A stretch of 21,293 nucleotides of DNA from CAZXCQ01 sp964639275 (GTDB taxonomy: Bacteria > Desulfobacterota > DSM-4660 > Desulfatiglandales > Desulfatiglandaceae): NCBI GenBank assembly GCA_964639275.1, contig CAZXCQ010000089.1, positions 1 to 21,293 of the forward strand. Reading direction: 5' to 3'. Shown here one piece after another: positions 14,677 through 20,833 of this stretch. The notes below the pieces were generated by a model. The model ran no database searches and had not been told where the DNA came from. It was given only the letters and a program-made list of their open reading frames with translations. The stretch's first letter is position 1. Every line of letters begins with the position of its first letter. The translations under genes and the position numbers were made by a program.

Positions 14677-14867
14677 GACAAAGGTTTTCGTTAGCTTATG
14701 AACCCGGTGTTGTCAAGCCGAAACCGAAGGTTTTGACCGGACCGGGGCCAGATGGGGCTTGATGATTTGAAGGATCTGTGTAAGATCTATGGGCACACGG
14801 CCTTCCTTCTGCTCTTTGGGAGGTTGTGTTTTCGTTTGCTTGGGGGCATCGCATTTGAACTATCCAC

Positions 14868-14872
14868 GGAGG
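14868..14872 (+). promoter_or_regulatory. Ribosome-binding site deciding the dehydrogenase start
   Basis: A perfect GGAGG lies five bases before ATG 14878 and eight before ATG 14881. The same frame is open to 14752, but that upstream part does not resemble the dehydrogenase family, so this site fixes the start. Confidence 0.75.
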
Positions 14873-14877
14873 TCCAT

Positions 14878-15861
14878 ATGATGAAGATTGTCTTTTGTGC
14901 CAAATTAAATCGATTGTGGCTTGAAAGGATTGAAGGGCTTCGTCACGAATTTCCTGAAGTCGATTTTATCACCGATGAGGACATAATTGATAGAGAGATA
15001 GAAGATGCCGATGGGCTTGTGGCCGGATCGGTTTCGCCAGGGCTTCTCCAGAAGGCCAAAAAGTTAGAGATCATTTTTGTTCCTATGGCGGGCGTGGATG
15101 GGTTACCCCTCGATTTTATGGGGGAGCATCATATCAGGATTGCCAATGTCCACGGAAACGCCCCGTATGTTGCAGAGCGATCCATTGCCCTGGCCTTGAG
15201 CTTTTACGGAAAAATAATAAATTATCACGATGACCTGAAGGATTTCCGCTGGCACGGCTTCTGGGCACTAAGAGGCGTGGACGATACCTGGGATTCGATT
15301 CAGGGAAGAACCTGCGCGGTCATCGGGACAGGAGAGATCGGGAAACATATTGCCAAATATCTCAAGGCATTTGACTGTCGGGTAATCGGATTCAAAAAAA
15401 GGCCAGTGACCGAAAGAATTGAATGCTTTGATGAAATCACCCAGGATTTGACAGAGGCCCTGGGCAAAAGCGAACTGGTCTTTGTGACGCTTCCTCTGAC
15501 CAAAGAGACAAGGGGGATGTTTAGCGCCGAGGTCCTGGCAACCATGAAGGGAAAATTTCTTGTGAATGTGGGAAGGGGAAATGTGGTAGACGAAGAGGGC
15601 CTATACCAGGCCCTAAAAAAAGGTATCCTCAAGGGGGCTGCCATTGACGCATGGTACAACTATCCGGAAGGAGGCAAGACCCAGGCCAGCCCATCAAGAT
15701 ACCCAATACATGAACTTCCGAACGCGGTCCTCTCGCCTCACATTGCCGGATTTACTCCCCAGTCTGCCAGGATGAATATAGAGCAATCGATTGAGAACAT
15801 AAGGTCATATATTCAAACCGGGAAACCGAGGTTCGAGGTCGATCCCGAGTTGATGTACTAA
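14878..15861 (+). CDS. D-isomer-specific 2-hydroxyacid dehydrogenase family protein
   Basis: NAD(P)-dependent dehydrogenase of the D-2-hydroxyacid/phosphoglycerate dehydrogenase fold, 327 residues. Seen: the substrate-domain loop FVPMAGVDGLPLD near 67-79, NVHGNAPYVAERSIALAL near 90-107, the dinucleotide motif GTGEIGKHIAKYL at 150-162, TLPLTKETRGMF near 204-214, VNVGRGNVVDE (catalytic Arg233) and the catalytic His in LSPHIAG (His288). Where most members have D-V-x-x-x-E-P, with the acid that tunes the His, this protein has DAWYNYP, so the Glu position is Tyr. The gene lies between elements B and C, flanked by debris of other genes, without operon partners. Substrate unknown. Confidence 0.88.
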   Translation: MMKIVFCAKLNRLWLERIEGLRHEFPEVDFITDEDIIDREIEDADGLVAGSVSPGLLQKAKKLEIIFVPMAGVDGLPLDFMGEHHIRIANVHGNAPYVAERSIALALSFYGKIINYHDDLKDFRWHGFWALRGVDDTWDSIQGRTCAVIGTGEIGKHIAKYLKAFDCRVIGFKKRPVTERIECFDEITQDLTEALGKSELVFVTLPLTKETRGMFSAEVLATMKGKFLVNVGRGNVVDEEGLYQALKKGILKGAAIDAWYNYPEGGKTQASPSRYPIHELPNAVLSPHIAGFTPQSARMNIEQSIENIRSYIQTGKPRFEVDPELMY

Positions 15862-16121
15862 GGACTTGGGCAAATTGGTCCTTCCCTGCGGCGGATCAGG
15901 GCAATACCTTCTTCCATTATCCTTTTGGCTCTGGCGTCATTTGGATTGCCTGTGAGTACCAGAATCCGGGCTTTCGGATCAAAGGACTTGATTTTGCTGG
16001 ATGACTCATAACCATCCATGACCGGCATTTCAATATCCATAAAGACAAGGTCGGGTAATAAGGCCTTGTACTTTTCAAGGCCTTCAGGGCCACTTTTCCG
16101 TCATTCGTGCTTTGATACAAA
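15858..16121 (-). pseudogene. Frameshifted response-regulator receiver domain remnant
   Basis: On the minus strand, STNDGKVALK (one frame) continues in another frame as GLEKYKALLPDLVFMDIEMP, VMDGYESSSKIKSFDPKARI and LVLTGNPNDARAKRIMEEG. This is the core of a CheY-like receiver domain: the phospho-acceptor Asp in FMDIEMPVMDGYE, the switch Thr in VLTGNP. The N-terminal strand and acidic pair are missing, the frame breaks near 16080, and after MEEG the sequence stops matching: the Lys-Pro of the last loop is gone and a TAG follows at 15858-15860, overlapping the dehydrogenase stop. Its upstream end meets element copy C. Confidence 0.75.
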
Positions 16122-16215
16122 GTATCAATTTGCTTTCCTTCAAAATTGGAACTGAGACAGGGCAATGGAGGTTCGGAATCCCCATTGCCCGGGTTTCAAA
16201 GGGCTAAAGCGCTAC
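16122..16215 (+). mobile_element. MITE-like 94-bp palindromic element, copy C
   Basis: Third exact-length copy, starting GTATCAATTTGC and ending CTAAAGCGCTAC. Its flanks GATACAAA (16114-16121) and GAGAAAAA (16216-16223) agree at 6 of 8 positions, an older or weaker target duplication. The central hairpin pairs GGGCAATGG with CCATTGCCC around the TTCGGAA loop. It is in the same orientation as copy A and opposite to copy B, about 1.4 kb away. Confidence 0.8.
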
Positions 16216-16355
16216 GAGAAAAAGAGTTTACGAAACAGACCCCCTTTGCTTTCCCAGATGTTCTGGTTCTTTCTTCCTTGACTCACAAGCCGAAACTCAG
16301 TATGGTCCGGGCTCTAAAAAGCAAGTCTCTATCCCAATCATATCTCATAACAGAG

Positions 16356-16382
16356 AATCCTGTTCATCCGGTAAATCCTGTC
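16356..16382 (+). repeat. Three 9-bp tandem units, consensus AATCCTGTT
   Basis: AATCCTGTT, CATCCGGTA and AATCCTGTC follow each other directly. Imperfect 9-mer runs of this kind (ATCCTGTNN) recur in intergenic DNA of unrelated bacteria; I know the pattern but not a function. It lies 15 bases beyond the stop of the leftward partial gene at 16398-16607. Confidence 0.5.
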
Positions 16383-16397
16383 TAAAATTCCTTTCGG

Positions 16398-16607
16398 CTA
16401 TTCCCGGCTGGTGTCCACAAGATCCTCTGGGCGCAGCCGGTAGCGAATGATATTGTCCTCATGCAGGCCGCGAAACTCGTTTCCTATATAAAAGAAGTCT
16501 ATGACTTTTTTTTGGAGGTTTACGAAGCCCCCGGGATCTCGATAGGTACCTTGAACGGCCTTCTCCGTTTCGTCCGTGAGACAAGACGGACACCTGTCAA
16601 TGACCCT
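16398..16607 (-). pseudogene. C-terminal fragment of an unrecognised protein with a CPSC motif
   Basis: On the minus strand, 16607 to 16398 reads RVIDRCPSCLTDETEKAVQG, then TYRDPGGFVNLQKKVIDFFY, then IGNEFRGLHEDNIIRYRLRP and EDLVDTSRE with TAG. The composition and the CxxC pair look like a genuine protein end, but there is no ATG, GTG or TTG in this frame before an upstream in-frame TGA at 16608-16610. So it is either a broken gene or one with an unusual start. I do not recognise the family. The rest of 16216-16790 has no gene I can support. Confidence 0.4.
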
Positions 16608-16790
16608 TCATCCCACCGGGACGTTTCTCTTTCCCCTCTTTGGACTGATTTCATGCCACAGTAACCCTTTCAGTGTTTAGCTACTTCCAAAATGCTTCTG
16701 CATTAAGTCCCATAAAAATAGGCGGTTAATTCACTTATTTATCTTCTGTCTTGCTTACCTTATTTCTAATTGAAAGAGAGGAGATAGAAT

Positions 16791-17048
16791 ATGCGGCTAA
16801 CAGAAGATTTCCTATGCAAGAGTAATCTGGTTCATCTCCGGGCTGGCTGTGGTTGGCCTCAATGGAAGCTCGCCTTGGCCGCTGGGATTCATCTAAGCCG
16901 GATGTCGCTTCTTGAACAGGGCTATCCCCCACGACCAAATGAATTTGACAAGTTGACTAAGTTTTTTGAGGTTGGTGTGGCGGATTTATGGCCGCATCTT
17001 GAATTTCAGGCCCGGGGTGTATCCAATGGTCGGCTGGCTAAAGGTTAA
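16791..17048 (+). CDS. Small XRE-family helix-turn-helix DNA-binding protein
   Basis: An 85-residue protein consisting almost entirely of a Cro/C1-type HTH: NLVHLRAGCGWPQWKLALAA (helices 1-2), then GIHLSRMSLLEQGYPPRPNE (recognition helix, with the LEQG turn) and FDKLTKFFEVGVADLWPHL. Start ATG 16791 has a strong AGAGGAG eight bases upstream. It opens a rightward group with an unknown gene 11 bases downstream and a broken helicase. Such regulators control prophages, integrative elements and toxin-antitoxin pairs; here the neighbours suggest a relic element. No C-terminal sensor domain. Confidence 0.8.
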   Translation: MRLTEDFLCKSNLVHLRAGCGWPQWKLALAAGIHLSRMSLLEQGYPPRPNEFDKLTKFFEVGVADLWPHLEFQARGVSNGRLAKG

Positions 17049-17059
17049 GGGGGCGGCAC

Positions 17060-17554
17060 ATGGCTGTGGCCTATGCCTTGTGGGCCGCCTTTGCAGCCAG
17101 GAAGATCGCGGAGGAAAATGCGACGCTGCCGCGGGGTGGCTACGACATCCGTTTTGCAGAATCGGTGCTGGTGCCAGCTTCCATGATCGGGGTGTCGCCA
17201 CCATCACCCGAGGAGCGGACCAATGAGCTCGTGAACGATTACCTTGAGGAGTATGTTATTCGCGAGGGGGGACTCGAACCGACAGATCAGGAACAGCTCT
17301 TTACCGCTATTCTCAGTGCCAGGATCAGGGTTCCCTGGCGGGAAGAGGGGGAACTCAGATCGGATGGAACGTACAGTAGAGAGGAGTACAATAGTGCAAT
17401 TATCTTCTTATGGGTCTTTTGTTTTCTGCAAAGCGTGGTACAGCGGGTACAAATGGGGAATTTGATGAATTTTCAATATCTTGTCTGTACCCACATCGAT
17501 ACCGTCTCTGTAGACACCCGGGTTTTTTTGTGGGTATCCCCCGGGAGGTTATAG
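17060..17554 (+). CDS. Unknown protein between XRE regulator and helicase remnant, C-terminus doubtful
   Basis: Starts ATG 17060 with GGGGGCGG nine bases before it, 11 bases after the regulator stop. The first 110 or so residues look like a real protein: an alanine-rich start (MAVAYALWAAFAARKIAEEN), YDIRFAESVLVPASMIG, then an acidic helix SPEERTNELVNDYLEEYVIR and EQLFTAILSARIRVPW. From about residue 120 the reading becomes hydrophobic and irregular, while another frame gives GSFVFCKAWYSGYKWGI with a stop at 17463-17465, so a frameshift near 17340-17400 is possible. Family not recognised. Probably cargo of the same relic element. Confidence 0.45.
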   Translation: MAVAYALWAAFAARKIAEENATLPRGGYDIRFAESVLVPASMIGVSPPSPEERTNELVNDYLEEYVIREGGLEPTDQEQLFTAILSARIRVPWREEGELRSDGTYSREEYNSAIIFLWVFCFLQSVVQRVQMGNLMNFQYLVCTHIDTVSVDTRVFLWVSPGRL

Positions 17555-18621
17555 TTGGTCGATTCCTTTGAGGAGTTGTGGAAGAAGTGGACACCACCTC
17601 CGGAGCCAGAACCTGAGCCGATCCCCATGCCGGAGCCGCCGGCCCGGCCCTCGGTCCGGAGTGCCGTGGTCCGGGTGGGCGCCCAGGTCTCGTTGGATCT
17701 GGAGGGGATGCCCGAGGCGGTCCTGGCAGATGTGAAGCGACATCTCACCTTTCGTAACCCCCTTTACACGGCCATGGTCCGTGCAGGCCGCTATGATCCC
17801 AGGATCACCGAACATCTGACCTGCTGGCATGTGGAGGAAAATACCCTCTTTACGGCCCGGGGGTTTGCCAACCAGCTCATGCGGATCCTCCAGGCCAACC
17901 GGGTCCGTGGCGCCTATGTGGACCGCACAAATCAGGTCCCGCCCGTGGAATTGATCTTTAAGGGTGAGCTTGTGGGGTATCAGTGGGATCTGGTCCGGGA
18001 TATTGGGGACCGGCGTTTTGGAATCATCGTGGGTCCAACAGGGTGCGGGAAAAAAGTGGTGGCTCTATATCTGCTTTCGCGCGCCAGGGTCCCTGCCCTT
18101 GTGATCGTGAGGGGAAGGTCGCGCAGCTCTACCAGAGGAAGGAGATAATCGCGCAGTTCCTCCGGGGCTGCAAGCCGGGTCTTGTGGGAGATGGAAAAAG
18201 AGAGCTTGACCGCGAGCTTATTGTTGCCATTGATAAGTCTCTCTACCGCCACATAGATCTCCTGGCACCAAAGGTGGGACTTCTCGTGGTGGATCACTGC
18301 GACCGGGCACACCTCAATATCTTCTTTAAGATTGTCAGAAAGGTGGCATCTCCTTACATGTTGGGTCTTGCGACCGCGGCCAAACGCGACGACGGCCTGA
18401 CCGGTCTTATGACCGCGTACCTGGGTCCGGTACTCCATACGGTGCCGGTGGAGCGGGTCTACCAGGGATTTTCAGCCAAACGGCCGCTCCTGATCAAGCG
18501 GCCTACCCGGTTTGATTTTGATTACCGTGAGAATTACGGCGAGATGCTGCGTCTTACCCAGGGAAGCCCTCTTGGCCTGACGTTGAAGGCTGCAATAGGC
18601 GTTAAAAAACCGAGCCGATAA
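17555..18621 (+). pseudogene. Frameshifted DEAD/DEAH SF2 helicase with altered catalytic motifs, C-terminus lost
   Basis: TTG 17555, eight bases after GGGAGG, opens a protein with a Pro/Glu-rich linker (residues 14-32), then a helicase-type N-domain ending ELVGYQWDLVRDI (Q-motif-like). The P-loop reads GPTGCGKK (18032-18055) where GPTGSGKT is expected. Near 18106-18118 the frame moves by -1; in the new frame VAQLYQRKEIIAQFLRGC, GDGKRELDRELIVAI and LYRHIDLLAPKVGLLVVD follow. Motif II is DHCD (18292-18303) instead of DECH, and motif III is LGLATAAKRDD (18364-18390) instead of LGLTATPKRDD. After YGEMLRL at about 18558 similarity stops; helicase domain 2 is missing. Family clear from flanking residues; activity is not expected. 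Confidence 0.75.
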
Positions 18622-18960
18622 GGTGAACCCGAAGCGGTTAGGGGTCAGAGGGTGCAGATTCACGGGTAGTACTGATGACTCAGGGCCTGAGAAGCCTGTT
18701 AATAGTGTGAAGGATAAAACCCTGACGATCAGGAAGATAAGCCCGGGTGTCCCAATTTCGTCCTTTGGGCATGGGAAGCCGTGGACTAGAAGCGATCGTG
18801 ACACCACTGAGGAGTCGACTTAGAGTTGTGAAGAAGGAACCAGAAAGCCAAAGCGGGATGTTCGAATCCGGAGATGGATACCGACGGAGACGAGCATGCC
18901 ACGGGTGCGAAGTACAGGGTGCCATGCGAGTTTACTCATGGAATAAGAAGTTTTTTTGGA
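18622..18960. other. Hairpin-rich non-coding segment after the helicase remnant
   Basis: No credible protein. Several short perfect hairpins are present: CTCAGGGCCTGAG at 18679-18691, CCTGACGATCAGG at 18721-18733, and TCCCAA facing TTGGG around 18751-18770. The base composition matches the left part of the window, and the AT-rich region begins right after. It could be the 5' part of a group II intron or another structured RNA that truncated the helicase, but I see no domain V and no maturase, so the identity is open. Confidence 0.3.
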
Positions 18961-19027
18961 AAAATAACATTGACATCAACTCGAATATCAATATCATGAA
19001 ATCAAAATTTATGGAAAATTTGACAAT

Positions 19028-19255
19028 CTGGGGTATCTACTTAACTCAAGTCGCTACTACATGTAGTAATTTCCACAAGAGTGTTGTGTTAAGGAATCTA
19101 TCCTATTGATTTGCCATGAATAATGGTAATCCAGGGATCAAAAACCATACAACTCATAAGCCTTAACATATTGAATCTAAGGGCTTTTTAATTTCATAAG
19201 GTTTTGTGTCTTATCACTACATTTTGGGGTCACTCGAGTTATGTAAATACCCCAG
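19028..19255. mobile_element. 228-bp non-coding element with 24-bp terminal inverted repeats
   Basis: The first 24 bases (starting CTGGGGTATCTAC) and the reverse complement of the last 24 (CTGGGGTATTTAC) match at 21 of 24 positions. Weaker similarity continues inward (ATGTAGTAAT against ATGTAGTGAT). One base further out on each side, TTGACAA and TTGATAA flank the unit, a possible 7-bp target duplication. The interior is AT-rich and encodes nothing. It has the layout of a MITE, but is unrelated in sequence to the 94-bp family. Confidence 0.65.
19055..19068. promoter_or_regulatory. Perfect 14-bp palindrome TACTACATGTAGTA
   Basis: A perfect palindrome lies four bases inside the left inverted repeat of the 228-bp element. 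Half of it (ATGTAGT) recurs near the other end, at 19216-19222 in reverse. It could be a dimeric protein's binding site, such as a transposase subterminal site or a repressor operator, about 260 bases upstream of the hydrolase gene. Confidence 0.35.
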
Positions 19256-19324
19256 GTTGATAAATTACAGGCATTTTTAAGGCCACGCGTCGGGTGAGCG
19301 ACTCAATTTGTTGGAAATGGTCGA

Positions 19325-20833
19325 GTGATCAGAACAGGGAATTGGTCGAAAACTATGAGTCGATATGAGAGCCAATACGGGAGCAATGCGGAGTCGAATA
19401 ACTATGTTGTTTTCCCAGGGTTTCCGCCGATCGAAAAGAATGTTAGGCTTATCGGGCCACTGAGGGGTTCATGGTATATAATGGGGGTACAATACGGCGA
19501 ACAGGCGGGCGATCTTATTAAATGGGTCTTTGATGCGTGGTGGATGACAGCTAAGGACATTATATCAACTTTTGGCAAGCTTCATTTTATTGAAGATTTA
19601 CACAGATATGAACAATCGATATTTTTCTTGAGCCCGGAACTGCTTGAATTCATGAAAGGAATCTCTCAGGGAGCCTCCCGGGCCTTATCAAAGTCAACGC
19701 ATGAAAGTCAATGTACACATTTCGAAAAAATTCTCCTGATAAATGTCTGTACTTCACTAATTTGGAACCACCCCCCGTCATATAGACATTCAAATGACGG
19801 GTCAGCACGAATTGATAAGATTTGCAATGGAAAAACTGCCTATTTGAATCCAAGGAAACAACTAGAAGGATGTAGCCATTTTGCTATCGTTGGTAATCTT
19901 GGAGGGGCAGAAAACGGTAGAACTTTTCATGCCCATAGTCGTGACACAGAATTTTGTCCTTGGAATTACAATGTCTTTTTTGTCGCTATCCCGGATGAGG
20001 TGGGGGCTAAGACTTGGTGGACCCTTGCGATGGCTGGCCAGGTGTCTGGTAACATGGCAGGGAACCTATCCGGGGTCAGTATTGGATCCTCGGCAGGCGC
20101 AATTCCGCCCTCAGGAGAAAATCCACTAAATGAAAGGGCATTTGGAGTCCCTATAGCTTCCTTTCGAGCCTATGCAGCTGCTTACGCAAATAGTGCTAAA
20201 GAGGCAGCAGACTTTTTTATGATTGGCACAAAAAACTATCGGAATAACACTGGTAGGGAAACATTGCTGAGAGATTTTGGAAATAATGAGCTTTTTGTTG
20301 ATCAGAAGGAATGTATCGTGATCGAAGCTACAGCTTGTCGCTATGGCATCCGAAAGCCTGGGCAAAACAACGAGATAGGGAATTACATGGTTGCAACTAA
20401 CCATCAATGTTGTACCGAGAGTTATGATGAACACAATATGAAAACTGAGGTTTCTATGACACGCTTTGGTGATGAATTCTCAGAGCCTGTGAGTGGAATA
20501 CGATTTTGGACACTGATGTGGATGATCAAAAATCATTTTGGGGTTATCAATGAGCAGTTGGTCATGAAAAAATTCATGACTCCACATTTTTTTTACGACA
20601 AAGAAGGGGTCAAGCATGATATGTATGATCTGGACCCTCATGGGAAAATCCCCGCACATAATGCTGGTGCCACCGTATGCCGCCATACCCCCGGATATCC
20701 CGAGCCTTTCATGGGTGGTTCAAATGACGTCAAACTTTTTTCAATAGATGACAGAAAGGTTTATTGGATACAGGGCAGGCCTTGTGAATGGCAAGGTGAA
20801 TGGGACCATATTAGTTTGAAGAATCAAATCTAA
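19325..20833 (+). CDS. C45-type Ntn hydrolase, acyl-CoA:6-APA acyltransferase-like
   Basis: Resembles the peptidase C45 / isopenicillin-N acyltransferase family, autocatalytic N-terminal nucleophile amidases. Key signs: LEGCSHFAI with Gly182-Cys183 as the predicted self-cleavage site and nucleophile, NGRTFHAHSRDTEF at 197-210 (family N-G-x-x-x-x-x-R-x-x-D), NLSGVSIGSSAG near 247-258, GVPIASFRAYAAAYANSAKEA near 274-294, VATNH at 356-360 with the conserved Asn, and ATVCRH near 449-454 with IQGRPCEW near 482-489. At 502 residues it is long; the piece before Cys183 exceeds the usual 90-130. Start may be GTG 19325 or ATG 19355; neither has a clear ribosome site. No signal peptide. Stands alone in AT-rich DNA; substrate unknown. 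Confidence 0.75.
   Translation: MIRTGNWSKTMSRYESQYGSNAESNNYVVFPGFPPIEKNVRLIGPLRGSWYIMGVQYGEQAGDLIKWVFDAWWMTAKDIISTFGKLHFIEDLHRYEQSIFFLSPELLEFMKGISQGASRALSKSTHESQCTHFEKILLINVCTSLIWNHPPSYRHSNDGSARIDKICNGKTAYLNPRKQLEGCSHFAIVGNLGGAENGRTFHAHSRDTEFCPWNYNVFFVAIPDEVGAKTWWTLAMAGQVSGNMAGNLSGVSIGSSAGAIPPSGENPLNERAFGVPIASFRAYAAAYANSAKEAADFFMIGTKNYRNNTGRETLLRDFGNNELFVDQKECIVIEATACRYGIRKPGQNNEIGNYMVATNHQCCTESYDEHNMKTEVSMTRFGDEFSEPVSGIRFWTLMWMIKNHFGVINEQLVMKKFMTPHFFYDKEGVKHDMYDLDPHGKIPAHNAGATVCRHTPGYPEPFMGGSNDVKLFSIDDRKVYWIQGRPCEWQGEWDHISLKNQI

Noticed and set aside
14752..14877. 42-codon N-terminal extension of the dehydrogenase
   Set aside because: Not family-like, whereas GGAGG at 14868-14872 precedes ATG 14878 at ideal spacing.
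16114..16130. TTGATACAAAGTATCAA palindrome as an independent operator
   Set aside because: Half of it is the left end of element copy C and half is its flank, so it is better explained by the insertion junction.
17980..18438. 152-codon reading frame on the - strand
   Set aside because: Antisense to the helicase remnant whose sense frame matches a known family.
18472..18807. 111-codon reading frame on the - strand, similar in look to widely annotated short hypotheticals
   Set aside because: It spans the helicase end and the hairpin-rich segment; it has no motif and is more likely antisense of a structured region.
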